A DNA stretch of 64,000 nucleotides. It comes from Datura wrightii (lineage: Eukaryota; Streptophyta; Magnoliopsida; Solanales; Solanaceae). Shown in pieces: positions 1 through 12,600 of the stretch (positions are counted from its first letter, which is position 1; the number at the start of each line of letters is the position of its first letter). The stretch is taken from assembly GCA_035772735.1 (NCBI GenBank), contig JASDFA010000010.1:28521501-28585500 (forward strand), in the 5' to 3' direction. Made by a program: the position numbers and the translations under genes. Under the pieces are notes generated by a model. That model did no database searches, had not been told where the DNA came from, and saw nothing but the letters and a program-made list of their open reading frames with translations.

Positions 1-448
1 GTACATCCAGATAGGTATCCCTGACTTAGTCCTGGAACCCCATTTCAAGCTATCAGCTTAGTAGTCAGCCAAGGACTATCCAGTGGGAGTAGGACTTCAC
101 ACCGAGCAGACTGAGGTTCTAGCGCACCCGGGTTCCCAAAACTACATTGCCATCGTATGTTGTTTTATTGGCTCTATGGGCCCAGACTTGTCATCACCCA
201 GCTCATGCCTTTATACTCTGTCAAGGTATATTAGGTCCTACTAATGGGGTGTATACATCAGACTCCACATTTAGGTCACATGGTTAGATGTTGGTTATAG
301 ACACTCCCACTAGTCAGTACAGTTTTAGTTTAAACCAGTTTAGTACTATTTTACATTTACTCAATTATCAGTACAGTTAGCTGAGATCAAAGTCTTAGAT
401 TCAAGGCATGTTTATGGCCATAGTCCAGGGTATAGACTCGGGTCGTGA
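1..448 (+). repeat. E1 5' LTR, partial (Tekay-type Ty3/gypsy)
   Basis: This segment aligns with 7036-8013 in the 3' LTR of the same element: shared text includes 'ataggtatccctgactta' and the terminal 'ggtatagactcgggtc'. The left part lies outside the window. A block equivalent to about 7460-7990 is missing near position 425, so the 5' LTR carries a large internal deletion relative to the 3' LTR. It ends at 'ggtcgtga', directly before a degraded tRNA-Met primer site. Confidence 0.8.
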
Positions 449-454
449 AAAACT

Positions 455-467
455 TTTTATCAAAGCA
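455..467 (+). other. E1 primer-binding site, degraded (initiator tRNA-Met)
   Basis: 'ttttatcaaagca' matches the site TGGTATCAGAGCA at 10 of 13 bases and sits six bases after the LTR end, where minus-strand synthesis would be primed. Intact versions of the site are at 50392 and, slightly altered, at 16480. Confidence 0.6.
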
Positions 468-669
468 ATAGGAATAGAGTATCCAAGGATGTTTGAAAGC
501 CGCGTCAAGTAGAGTCCTTTTCATGGATGTGAAGCATGCCACACTTATGATAGGGAGTCCAGGAGACGTTATTAGGAAACTCCATTTTGTTCATACTCCT
601 TATTGTGCATTGAAGTTCAATTCTGAAAGCATTCTCCTAACTCGTGCTCTATTTCATTTCAGAGAAACT

Positions 670-1790
670 ATGCCTCCAAGACGCGAAAATGGAAGAAGGG
701 CTGGCAACACTAACCGACCTGCCCCACCAGCTCCAGCAGCCCTCAAGATGACCAAGTGTCCTCAGCGGAGTTTAGAGCGACAATCCAGCTGCTAGCTCAA
801 ACAATCACAAGCTAGATGAACAAGTAGGTGGTCCCAGTAAACTCAAATGGGTCCACAGCAGCTGCCAGAGTTCTGGACTTCAGCTAAATGAACCCCTCAG
901 CCTTTCATGGATCTAAGATGGGAAAGGACCCATAGGATTTTATGGATTAGGTACGAAAGATCACCAGGATCATGGGTGTTAGTTCCACTGAGAGTGCTGA
1001 TCTGGCTGCCTACTTGTTGAAAGGGGTAGCCTAGATCTGGTACGATCAGTGGAAAGAAGGGAGAGCAGCAAGAGAGAAACAGGTGTAGTGGGAAGAGTTC
1101 ACAGCAGCATTCCTAGACACATTCTTCCCTTGAGAGTTAAGGGAAGCTAAGGTTGCAAAGTTCTTGAATTTAAAGTAGGACAATAGGACGGTGGAGGAAT
1201 ATGCACTAGAGTTCACACGGTTGTCAAGATATTCTCAGGATATGGTAGCTGAGCCAAGCGCTTTCATACTTAAGTTTGTTAATAGAGTATCAAACCTGGT
1301 TCTTAAGGAGTGTAGGACTGTGATGCTCATAAAAGACATTGACCTCTGCAGCCTCATTGTTCATACGCAGCAGATTGAGGCAGAAAAGCTGAAAAACATG
1401 GAGCGGGAGAAAAAGAGGGCTAGGACTGGCCAATCAAATTATGGCCACCAGAGTTCTGTCGGTAGTATCCACCCACAGCAGCAGAAGTAGCAGCAGAGGG
1501 CTCTAGTACCCTCTTCAGCCAGCGTCCCTACTTGTAGGTCCCCTAAGGATTGGAAGGGTGGAGCATCTAACTTATAGTCCTAGAGTAACAGCGTTAGCAA
1601 CCTTTATCCATCTTTCCCTAAGTGTGGCAAGAACCATCTAGGGGAATATCTTTAGGGTAGAGAGGGCTTCTTTGGGTGTGGAAAACTAGGTCACCGGCTC
1701 AGGGAATGTCCGTCAGCAGGACAGGGGAGATCACAGTCTACTACTTCAGCAGCTCTAGCAAGCTGTCCAGCTCAGCAAGCCAACACTTCA
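670..1790 (+). pseudogene. gag: E1 gag, decayed
   Basis: The reading frame starts with MPPRRENGRR, the usual start of Tekay-type Gag. Fragments of the capsid core follow (for example VEEYALEFTRLSRYSQDM near 1191-1245), then a zinc-knuckle region near 1612-1713. The last knuckle reads FFGCGKLGHRLREC, so the first cysteine of the CCHC set has become phenylalanine. In-frame stops are mostly TAG (about 1033, 1087, 1489), with frameshifts between blocks. Gag would form the particle that packages element RNA; this copy cannot make it. Confidence 0.85.
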
Positions 1791-2345
1791 GGTATAGATG
1801 GCGGTCAATGCCAAAATCATTTCTATGCTTTGTCCTCTCATCAGGATCATGAGAGCTCACCTAACGTGGTCATGGGTATGTTATGTCTCTTCCATCTAGA
1901 TATGTATGCCCATCCAGGATCCACACTATCATTCATGACTCCCTATGTTGTTGTCCAATTTCAAATTAGTCCAGAAGTCCTCTCAGAACCATTCTCAGTC
2001 TCTACCACAGTCAGTGGGTTCGTTAGAGCCAGTCGAGTGTATAGAAATTTCCCAGTATTAGTTTGAATAAGGTCATTCCAACTAATTTATTAGGGCTAGA
2101 CATGGTAGATTTTGATTTCATTCTTAGCATGGATTGGTTACGTTCCGGTTATGCATCAGTCAACTGCAGAAGTAGAGTCATTAGATTTTTGTTCCCTAAT
2201 AAGCCAATTTTAGAATGAATGGGCAGTAGCTTAGCGCCTAAGGGTCGGTTCATATCCTACATTAAGGCAAGGAAGCTCATTACTAAAGGGTGCATTTTTC
2301 ATCTAGTCCAGGTAAAAAATTCCAGCTCTGAGACAACAACTATTT
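1791..2345 (+). pseudogene. pol: E1 aspartic protease domain, decayed
   Basis: The piece between the zinc knuckle and RT contains the retropepsin signature region read as HPGSTLSF (about 1909-1935). The catalytic Asp expected before PGST has become His. An open stretch at 1830-2066 carries this region, and a stop and frame break follow. The order gag, PR, RT, RH, IN, chromodomain is that of Ty3/gypsy. The protease that would cut the polyprotein is inactive here. Confidence 0.7.
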
Positions 2346-3620
2346 AGTTAGTTCCAATTGTCAGTGAGTTTCGTGATGTATTTCCCAAAGATCTTCCTGG
2401 AGTCCCTCCCGAGTCGGAAATAGACTTCGAGATAGACCTTCTACCAGATACTCATTCCATCTCTATCCCTCCTTACGGAATGGCTCCAGCTAATATTAAG
2501 GAGTTGAAGGAGCAACTAAAAGACCTTCTTGATAAAGGTTTCATCAGACCCAGCATCTTTCCATGGGGTGCTCCAGTATTATTCGTGCGAAAGAAAGGCG
2601 GTACTCTTAGAATGTGTATCGATTGCCGTCAGCTGAACAAAGTCATAGTTAAGAATAGTTATCCTCTACCCAGGATTGATGACTTGTTTGATCAGATTCA
2701 GAGAGCCAGTTATTTCTCCAAGGCAGATCTCAGGTCGTGGTATCATCAGCTAAGAGTCATCGAATTTTACATGCCGAAAATAGCCTTCAAAACTCGGTAT
2801 GGTCACTATGAATTCGTGGTTATGTCCTCTGGACTAACTAATGCCCCGCACAGCTTTGATGGACCTGATGAATAAGGTTTTCAAGCAGTACCTAGACATG
2901 TTTGTTATTGTGTTATTTGACGACATCTTGGTATACTCCTTAAACGAGGAAGAACATGTTAACCATCTGAGGATAGTGCTATAGACGCTTAGTGATCGCT
3001 TGTTGTTCACTAAATTCAACAAATGTGAATTATGGTTGAAGTCTATAACTTTCCTTGGTCACGTGGCATCAAGTGAGGGTATTCAAGTAGATCCTCAAAA
3101 GATAGCAGCGGCGAAAGACTGGCCAAGACCTACTTCCCCAACTAAAATTAGAAGTTTCTTGGGTCTAGTCGGTTATTACTGATGTTTTGTAGAAGGATTT
3201 TCCTCTATTGCATCTCCCATAACTAGGTTGACCCAGAAAAAGTTGAAGTTTCAGTGGTCAGATATGTGTGAGAAGAGTTTCCAGGAGTTGAAGACTCAAC
3301 TCACTACCGCTCCAATTTTAACGTTACTGAAAGGAACAGATGGATTCGTAGAATATTATGACGCTTCTAGCGTGGGACTCGGTTTCGTTCTAATGCAGCG
3401 AAGTAAGATGATAGCTTACACCTTCATACATCTCAAGTTTAACGAAAAGAACTATTCAACTCATGACTTTGAATTGGCAGTAGTGGAATTTGCATTGAAA
3501 ATATGGAGGCATTACCTTTACGGGGCTCATGTGAATGTTTTCACCGATCACAAGAGCCTTCAGTATGTGTTTAGTCAGAAATACTTGAATCTTCGTTTGA
3601 GAAGGTAGTTGGAGCTATTG
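2346..3620 (+). pseudogene. pol: E1 reverse transcriptase and RNase H, decayed
   Basis: RT blocks are clear: GFIRPSIFPWGAPVLFVRKK, LRMCIDCRQLNKV and PRIDDLFDQIQ, then FVIVLFDDILVYS near 2900-2938, which holds the catalytic Asp pair. A frameshift near 2855 separates the thumb from the palm, and a TAG sits near 2984. The connection segment KIRSFLGLVGYY (ends 3180) is followed by a stop. RNase H at 3228-3608 keeps its three acidic residues in context (YDAS, FELAVVEFAL, FTDHKSL). No continuous enzyme can be read. Confidence 0.92.
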
Positions 3621-5200
3621 AAGGGTTATGACAAGAGTGTGCCATACTACTCGGGTAAGGCCAACATAGTGGCTGAAGCCCTAAGAAGGATTTCTATGGC
3701 GAGCGTGGCTCATGCTGAAGAGAGCAAAAAAGAACTAGCAAGGATATTCACAGGTTAGCTCAGTTGGGAGTGCAATTGGTTGATTCAGCTGAGGGCGGAG
3801 TAGTGGTGCAAAGTGGATCCGATTCCATGTTAGCTGTTGAGGTTAAGTCAAGGTAGGATGAAGATCCCATATTGTTTAAGCTAAAAGAAGTAGTTCTCAA
3901 AAATGAAGGGTTCTAAGAGTGTAGGTGACTTAAGACAACAGATACTTGCAGAAGCACACAGTTTGAGATATTCTATCCACCCAGATGCCACTATGATGTA
4001 CCGTGATCTATGGGATATTTACCGATGGAACAACATGAAAAGAGATATAGCAGAATTTGTGGCTAAGTGCCCGAACTACCCGCAGGTTGAGGAACATCAG
4101 AGATCGGGGGATATGACTCAGGATATCAGCATATCCACATGGAAGTGGGATGAAGTGAATATGGACTTTATTATAGGTCAACCTCATACTCGTTAGCAAC
4201 ATGACTCAATCTGGGTGATATTAGACAAAGTGACCAAGTCAACACATTTCCTCCTAGTTAAAACTAAAGACTTTGCTGATGATTGTGCTAGACTATATAT
4301 CCGAGAGCTAGTCAGACTGCATGGGGTGCCTTTGTCCATTATTTCAGATAGAGGTACCGAGTACACCTCGCATTCTTGGAAGTAATTTCAGAAAGAACTC
4401 GATAGACAGGTCAAGCTCAGCACAGCTTTCCACCCTCAGGAAGATGGACAAGCTGGCTGGACTATTCAGACCTTGGAAGATATACTAAGAGATTGTGTGA
4501 TCGATTTAAAGGGTAGTTGGGAGGATCACATGCCTTTGATCGAGTTTGCGTACAATAAAAGCTACCACTGTACTATTCACATGGCCTAATTTGAGGCATT
4601 GTGTGGTAGGAGGTGTAGGTCTCCTATAGGATGGTTTGAGGTTTGTGAAGCTACCTTGATAGGGTAAGACTCAGTTCATGAAGCTATGCAGAAGCTACAA
4701 CTTATCAGCGAGAGGTTGAAAACAGCGCAAAGCCGATAGAAATCTCATGCTGATGTGAGGAGAAAAGAGCTAAAATTTATGTTTGATTATTGGGTTTGTT
4801 TGAAAATTTCACACATGAAGGGGGGGATGAGGTTTGGAAAAAAGGGAAACTCAGTCCAAGATATGCGGGACCCTACAGGATTCTGAGGCGGATTAGCAAT
4901 GTGGCATATGAGTTAGAATTACCTCCAGAGTAGCATCGGTGCACCCAGTCTTCCATGTATCACTATTAAAGAAGTGCATCAGTGATCCAACTACGGTTGT
5001 GGCACTAGACAGTGTGGGAGTGAAAGATAGTCTCTCTTATGAAGAGGTCCCAGTTGAGATCTTATACCTTCAGGTTCGTAAGCTGAGGAACAAGTTGCTT
5101 AGGTGAATGTCTTGTAGGGGAACTAGCAAGTTGAGGGAGCCACATGGGAGGCAGAGGTAGACATGATGGCCAAATTCCCTAATTTATTCCTTTCTAGTTT
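3621..5200 (+). pseudogene. pol: E1 integrase with C-terminal chromodomain, decayed
   Basis: An H2C2 zinc region lies at 3903-4100 (RYSIHPDATMMYRDL ... AKCPNYPQ); the last cysteine is Tyr. The catalytic core follows: VNMDFIIGQP, SDRGTEYTS and TIQTLEDILRD. The C-terminal region has GKKGN-type KLSP and YAGPYRI-like blocks and ends with a chromodomain-like stretch around 4990-5190 (SYEEVPVEI ... ATWEAEVDMMAK). Stops, mostly TAG, occur near 4195, 4738 and 5113-5130. The chromodomain places E1 among chromoviruses, which typically target heterochromatin. Confidence 0.9.
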
Positions 5201-5430
5201 AGTTCCAACTTCAGGTACTAAATTCCTACTTAATACTCTATTCAATTCTGTACTCATCAGCTCTATTTAGATTTTCCATGTGCACTCTAGTTGCATCAAC
5301 TCTGTTAGTATGGGAAGTTAGTCCGGAGTCAGTTACTCCTTCAGAAACTAGTTCATAACCTCAGTCTGGGAATTTAAGCTCTTTCCCCGGTTTTCCAGCT
5401 GTTTGAGCCTTCATTCGAGGACGAATGATC

Positions 5431-5445
5431 CCAAGGGGGAGATAT
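5431..5445 (+). other. E1 polypurine tract
   Basis: 'ccaagggggagatat' directly precedes the 3' LTR start TGTAACACC and follows 'cgaggacgaatg', the sequence that precedes the tract in E6 as well. It would prime plus-strand DNA. Confidence 0.8.
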
Positions 5446-8013
5446 TGTAACACCACGAAACATTCCTGGACCAAACTCAGACCTTGTAAGAAAAATCCAG
5501 AAGAAACAAGAAATTTTACCGCAGAACGACCGAGACAACGAGTCGTGGTCAGCTCCAATGATCCATTGTTTGAGTCGTGGTCAACCCTGTCTTGGTCCTT
5601 TAGGAACTAACGGGATATGGAATGACCCATTGTCAGAAGCAATGAGTCATCCTGTCAATTGTTGGTCCCCAGCTCAGAACTCCCATTTCAGGAACCCATG
5701 ACTCAACGAATGAGTCATCATGTGATACAACGACTCATGGTGTGAGTAGTTAGTGGGGATTCCTAGAAATCTCCTTCAGTAACAATGAGTGGAAAGAGTG
5801 ACCCGTTGTATAGAATAATGAGTCTTTGGGTCCACCTGTAGTGGCAATTACCAAAAATTCTTACACATGCTCCAATGGAGATGACGACTCGACAGAATGA
5901 CCCGTTAGGTCCACCAACGAGTCGTTGTGTTGGTCATTGTTGCCCTTCCTATATTTTCCATCTAGTGGCTACAAGAGGTACCAATTACCCACTGTTACAT
6001 CAAACGAGTAGTGGTACCTCTCGTTGCTAGTTCCAGTGAGCCAAGAACCTAGGCCCACGGACCAATGGCAAGTCCCAATGAGTTGTGGTCTAAATCAACA
6101 ACTCGTTGAGTGACCTATTGGTCCCTGTCGGTAGTTTTTCCAAATTTCTCCCCAGGGATATTCTAGTCATTTCCCACCCTTTTAATCCCTAAACTACGTA
6201 ATTTTGGGTTATATTTAGGGAATTTAGAGGAGTAATTGACGATATTTTTCATTCTTCTTATTCCCTCAGAAATCAGATCATAAAAATTCTATTAGAAAAA
6301 ATAGGAGCAAGAGTTAGAGCAATCGATTTCCTCGTCAAATTCCCAAGTGATTTTCTACGGGCTTTGTTCATCAGGTATGTGGGAATTCAACATGGGAATT
6401 GTTCTTCCCTTGTGTCCCCAAAACCCTTTCTTAATCTTCTATTAGTTATAGCTTTGAGGTTTCGAAATTTAGAAAGTTTTCAGATAGAATTCTATAAATT
6501 TCAGGTGGAATATTATCCATGTTATGAGCTGCTATATTTTCCAAATTCTAAGAAATCATGTGGAAACTACCTTCTTGTAAAGTGATTTATCCTTAGCTTT
6601 TGAGTGCAGTATATTAGAGTCTTGAATATTTTACTAGTTATTCATGTTGCTTGATTCGAAAAATGTTGGGATTCCTTTGTTGTGAAAATAAGTTGAAATC
6701 TTAGTCAGATGCATGCTAGTCCAGTTTCAGTCAGAATATTAGTATACTTAGTATTATTTAGAAATGTCAGTTGTTCAGTTTGACTACAGTCTTTCCTTGA
6801 GGTGTTAGTGGTGCCTCCCAGTCATTAGTTATTAGACTCACATATTAGTTATCAGATTTTAGTTGGTTCGTTAGACGGTTACAAAACTTCCAGATAAGAA
6901 GCTCTGACAAGTCTTAGAACCCTAATTTCAGTTTCAGTTTGTTCTTTACAAAGTTACGACACTTCTAGGTAAGCAACTCTGGCCAATCTTAGAACACCAG
7001 TTATAGAATCCGATCTGATAAGACGCTCTTGGTACTTCCATATAGGTATCCCTGACTTAGTCTTGGACCCTAGTTTCGAGCTATCAGCTAGTAGTCAGCC
7101 TCGGATTATTCAGTGGGAGTAGAACTTATCACCGAATGGGCAGGGGTTCCAGCGCACCCAGGTTCCCAGAACTACGATGCCATCGTAGGATGTTTCATGG
7201 GCCCTATGACCCCAGACTTGTGATCACCTAGCTTATGCCTTTATACCCTGCCAAGGTATAATGCGTCGTATCGATGGGGTGTATCCATCAGACTCCACGT
7301 TTAGCTCACGTGGTTATATTTCAGTTAAAGACTCTCCCACTAGTCAGTACCATTTTAGTTTAGCTCAGCTCAATACAGTTTCAGATTTACTCAATTCAGT
7401 TCAGTTCGGTACAATTAGGTCAGATCAATATCTCAGATTTAGGGCATGTTTATGACCATCAGCCAGGGTCATTGTTGACCATATCAACTATATTTTCAGT
7501 TGTTTAGTGTTCAGTATTTCAGTTGGTCATTCCAATTAAGTTATTCGTTTATTCATGTTTATATTATCTCTCACTTACTTAGTAAATTCCAAGTATTGAC
7601 GCATACCTTCTATAGTATATTGTATCATGATATAGGCACACGTTCTTAGCCTCAACATCTTTAGACGATTTCCATCCGATGATATCAGCAGCTGCAGTTG
7701 GTGAGTCCTAATCTTTCGAGGATGATATTTTATTATTCAGTTATTTCTTTCAATTAGACTTTAGAGTTAGCTCAGGGCTTGTCGTAGCAACTCATCATTT
7801 GTAGATGGCTATCAAACATACACTCAGACATTCAGTTTTGATTTCAGATTTATGAATTTTTATTAAATTAGCTTTCTTAAATGGTTTTTATTATTTATGC
7901 TTCCGCTGTATTTACTCAGATTACAAGTGTTATGATAGACCATGGGTTGGCTTGGGGTTACTTGTGACTCCAAGTACCGTGTCTCATCCAGGGTATAGAC
8001 TCGGGTCATGACA
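5446..8013 (+). repeat. E1 3' LTR (about 2.57 kb)
   Basis: The LTR starts TGTAACACC after the polypurine tract and ends 'gggtcatgaca'. The first 700 bases (about 5530-6150) are packed with short odd palindromes such as acgagtcgt and atgagtcat, the U3 promoter-proximal module discussed in the findings. The second half matches the 5' LTR piece at 1-448. The small open frames inside it have no recognisable product. It abuts a minus-strand LTR of a related subfamily. Confidence 0.88.
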
Positions 8014-10113
8014 TAGTCAACCCATGGCATGAACATCATGATTAAAGATCATCATAAGCAAAGCTGATAAGTGAATTCTTAAATAGCGAAAATCTGAATA
8101 ACAAACATTTATCAAATTAAAACATCACAACGCAGATTAAAAAGTAGAATACACAGGTCCATGGCTAGAAGGCCGCCAACATACTGACGAGTTGATGGGA
8201 CAATACCCAAACTACCTCAATAAAAGTCTGAAATTAAATAGCAATATAACTCAACTAACTGAAGGTCCTTGAAGGATGAGGACTCACCAACAACAACAAT
8301 GGTTTAAACTGGGACGAAAGGCTAACGACGAGACAAAGTCTAAATGTCTGCACCTGTATCATTAAATAATACAACATAGAGTATGTGGTCAGTATTTGGA
8401 ATATACTGAGTATGCAAGGTAAGTAAAATAGGCTAAATAAGTAAAAATGAAATCATGCATATCTTAAATAATAACATCATATGATTCCTGAGAGAAAAGG
8501 TTGCACACCTATATTTTAAAATATGAATAGACATAAACTGGATCTCATAACTGAATCGAATGACCCAAAGCTGAAACTAAGCTTTTTAAGTAAAACTAAT
8601 AATCTAATCATTGGGTCAAACCTGCTAAAAACATAATATCATAATTGATAAACATGCATAACTAAAATCATGAGAAACAATGGGATACTCTTCATATAAC
8701 CGACACTATTACAATAGAGGTTACTTGATCCCAACTATAACATTTTAGTGGGCAAAGCCATCCAAAGACTTGATAAGGCTAATGATGCTACCATGATATC
8801 AATATCAAGTTGAACGACCCTTGGGAGTGGAGAAAACCCACAAGGGAGGTTCCAATATAAATATATTAACCTACATTGGCGTGTAGTTATGATGTCGAGG
8901 AATCTTGGAACCCCAAGCCTACTAGGTGCTAGAAACTGCTCCCAAGAACATGCAAAGTGCTCTCAATGATTTTTCAATGAAGCTGAAACCATTGTTTCTC
9001 AATAAGGCTAATATTGTAATTACATGCATAGTCTTAAATCTGAACAAAGGGAGTCTTGACTCAAAAACATATCATAAGCTGATCTTATTAGTCTTGGCCA
9101 AATCATGAAGAGATACTTAAATTGTGTGGACTTTCCCAAATCTTAAAATCATTCATACTTGAAATAGACATCATAAGTAAGAATCATAGATTCATACATC
9201 GGTAATTTGCAAACATTTAATCATTCTAGATATCTCATCATACTTGAAATCATGGATCATAAACTTGAGTTAAAACCACATAAGATAAAACACTTGAATT
9301 CATGAACTTAAGGAGAAATTTTGGAATGAGAGTGAAAGGAAACTCTCATTCATGGCCCTACATATCTTGGTAAACTGAATCTACACCCTTCCTTGAAATC
9401 CCAAGAGATTTGGAGAAGAACTTGTAGAATCTCTAAGCTTGATCTACAATGGAAGGTCTTAGTCTTGCATGCATGGGAAGGAATGGGTTAGAATAGGCTA
9501 AACACTCTTAAAACCCTCCTAATAGATCTTAAAACAATGTAGTTTAGTGCATATTAGCTTAGGAATTACAATAATAGCCTTACTAATTTCATTGGAAAAG
9601 TGACACTGCCAATCATCATGAGGGACATGACGAGTCCTTGGGTCTACTAATGACTCATTGTCTTCTCTCATAACCTTCACTAGAGGAATCCTCATTTACT
9701 GAGCTTCCTCACCCCAGGGTCACTTGATGAGTCGTTAGGTACACAATGACTCATCGCTCAATCAGTCCCCAATACTGCCGAAACCCTCCCTCGCATACTT
9801 CACGAGGGACACCACGACTCATGGGTGAAACGACTACTCGTTACTTAACCCGTTAAATCTTCTGATCAACAACTTTCTCTGCATACTTAACGGCCACACT
9901 AATGGCTCATTGACTTTCACGATGAGATGTTCCTCAACCCATCGCCACTGGTAAAACTCCTTTGAAGTTGCGCTCCTCCTAACGGGTCACTTAACAACCC
10001 ATTAGGTCACATCATGGGTCACTAGACGATTCATTCTACGATCTGGTGTAGGTTTTCCTGCTTTCTCTGATTAAACCCTTGGTTTGATCTTAGGGACTTT
10101 AAGGGTTATTACA
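8014..10113 (-). repeat. E2 3' LTR (minus strand, about 2.1 kb)
   Basis: On the minus strand the LTR begins TGTAATAACCC at 10113 after a polypurine tract, and its far end at 8014 ('tagtcaacccatgg') matches 13595-13740 in the other LTR of the element. About 55 bases of the terminal end present at 13534-13594 are missing at the junction with E1. Region 9600-10060 carries the repeated atgactcat/acgactcat palindromes. Confidence 0.85.
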
Positions 10114-10126
10114 TTATCTCTCCCTT
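10114..10126 (-). other. E2 polypurine tract
   Basis: Read on the minus strand: 'aagggagagataa', directly before the LTR start, preceded by 'aaggatgaatgttcat' as in other Tekay copies of the window. Confidence 0.75.
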
Positions 10127-10341
10127 ATGAACATTCATCCTTGAAATTGGGTAAACATTCTAAATAGCTTGGGAAAGGAACAACCATCCCAATACTAAAT
10201 ATTTGAAGCTTAAAACTGATTGAGTGACTGACTCTAAACTGATATACACTAAACTGATATACATGCACTAATATAAATTAGATGGAGAGACATGAACTAA
10301 ACATGTAACTGAAATAGAATACTAAGAAGGAAATTGATACC

Positions 10342-12600
10342 TCATGCTTGGACTGAGTCAGAAGGGAAAATATGCAGGTATTTAGCCATCATTTCTGCTT
10401 CGGCTTCCCATATAACTATCTCAACTAGCTGATTCATCCATAGAACCTTTTCTGAAGCTACTTCTTTGTTTCTCAACATCCAAACCTGACAATTAACGAT
10501 CTCAACTGGTACCTCCTCATAGCTAAGGTTATCCTTCACACCTACGGTCTTCATAGGAACAACCAAAGTTAGATCACCGATGCACTTTTTTAATAATGAT
10601 ATATTGAAGATCGGATGTACCGAAGCCAACTTCACTGGTAGCTCTATCTCATTGGCCACTTTGCCAACACGTATCACAATTTGGTAGAGACCAATATATC
10701 TGGGACTAAGCTTCCCTTTCTTTCCAAACCTCATTAGCCCCTTAATGTGAGACACCTTCAAGAACACCTAATTATCAACTTCAAACTTAAGCTCTCGCTG
10801 CCTAACATCATCATATTACTTTTGACGACTCTGAGCTATTTTCATCATTTACCTTACAAGTTAAACTTTCTCCATAGCCTCATGAACAAAACTTGGCCGT
10901 ATCAATATATCTTTTCCTACCTCAAACCAACCAATAGGTGACTTACAGCTCCGCCCATAAAGAACGTCATACGCAGCCATCCAAATGCTGGAATGGTAAC
11001 TTCTTTTTTAAGAAAACTTGATATGAAGTAAATGATCATCCCAACTACCTTTAAAATCAATCACTCATGCTCTCAAAATAACCTCGAGAGTCTGAATTGT
11101 CCGCTCGGCCTGAGCATCAGCTTGGGAGTTAAAGGCTAACCTAAGCTTGACCTGAGTACCAAGTCCCTTACGAAACGACATCAAAAATTATGAGGTGAAC
11201 TTAGTACCTCTATCTGTTATGATGGATAGGGGAAATCCATGAAATCAAACAAATTACTGAATGTACAATTTAGCATAGTCCTCATCTTAATCGGTGGTTT
11301 TGACCGATAAGAAATGAGCTGCTTTAGTCAACCGGTCTACAACCACCCAAATAGAGTCATACGATCGACGTGAACGAGGTAACCCTATAATGAAGACCAC
11401 ATTGATCTATTCCAACTTCCAAGTGGGGATACTGATGTCTATAGACCACCTCCAAGTCTTTGATGCTCAACTTTTACTTGTTTACAGTTCGAACACCTAG
11501 CCACAAACTCTGTTATGTCCTTCTTCATGCCATTCCATCGATAAACTTCTTTTAGGTCACGGTACATCTTGGTGGACCTAGATGTATAAAATATTGGGAA
11601 CCCTGAGCCACATGCAACATCCGCTCCTGCAAATCATCAAAGCCTGGAACACAAAAACAACCTTGATATCGAAGTACTCTATCTCCCCCTTGGAGAAGAC
11701 CTGTACCTTTTGATTGCGGAACGTTTCCTTCAGCTTTACCAAAATAGGATCCTCACCTTGTCTATCCTTGACCTTAGTCACCAAAGAGGATTCTTAAACA
11801 TTCTAAGCAATGACACCACCATCCGTTGAATAAACAAGGCAAACTCCTAAACGAGAAAATATATGGACATCCTTTACTAACTCTTTTCCTTTAAATCCTA
11901 ACATGAGAAATACACTCCATGGATAGCCTACTAAGAGCATCCACCAGTACATTGGCCTTGCCTAAAAGATAAAATACACTCATGTCATAGTCCTTGAGAA
12001 ACGCTAACCACCTGCATTGTCAAAAATTCAGGTCCTTCGAAGTAAACACATACTGAAGGATCTTATGATCTGCGAACACATCTATATGCACCCAATACAA
12101 GTAGTTCCACCAAATCTTCAATGCGAACACTATAGCTGCCAATTTAAAGTCATGTATCATGTAATTATTAAGCTATCTATAGGAATGCACAATGACCTTA
12201 CCATGTTGCATCAACACGCAACCAAGACCAACCCTAGAGGCATCACAATATACAAAAAATCAGTCTCTGCCCTTGGGTAGGGTCAATACTGGGGGTGAAG
12301 TGAGTCGAGTCTTTAACTCCTGAAAACTCTTCTCAGACGCATCCAACCACTAAAATTTAGCTTTCTTTTGGGTCTACATAGACAATGGTACTACAATGGA
12401 TGAAAATACTTTAACAAACCTCCTATAGTAGCCAGCTAAACTGAAGAAACTCTTGATATCTGAAGGATTAACAGCTGTCGTCCAATTCATTACAGCTTCT
12501 ATCATTTGAGAGTCTAGCTGCACACCCTCGTTTGACACTACGTGGCCCAAAAATACTACTGAGTCCAACCAAAACTCACACTAGCTGAATTTAGCAAACA
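10342..12600 (-). pseudogene. pol: E2 pol remnant: RT end, RNase H, integrase, chromodomain
   Basis: Read leftwards: RT connection VVFLGHVVSNEGVQLD ... IKSFFSLAGYYRRF (12374-12568), RNase H with ADHKILQYVF-like text near 12050, the H2C2 region MYRDLKEVYRWNGMKKDI ... CSNCKQV near 11520-11600, an integrase core, and a 141-codon open piece at 10342-10767 holding the integrase C-terminus (MRFGKKGKLSPRY) and chromodomain (NKEVASEKVLW ... IWEAEAEMMAKY). The N-terminal two thirds of RT, the protease and the end of gag are deleted: RT text joins gag text at about 12600. Confidence 0.88.
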
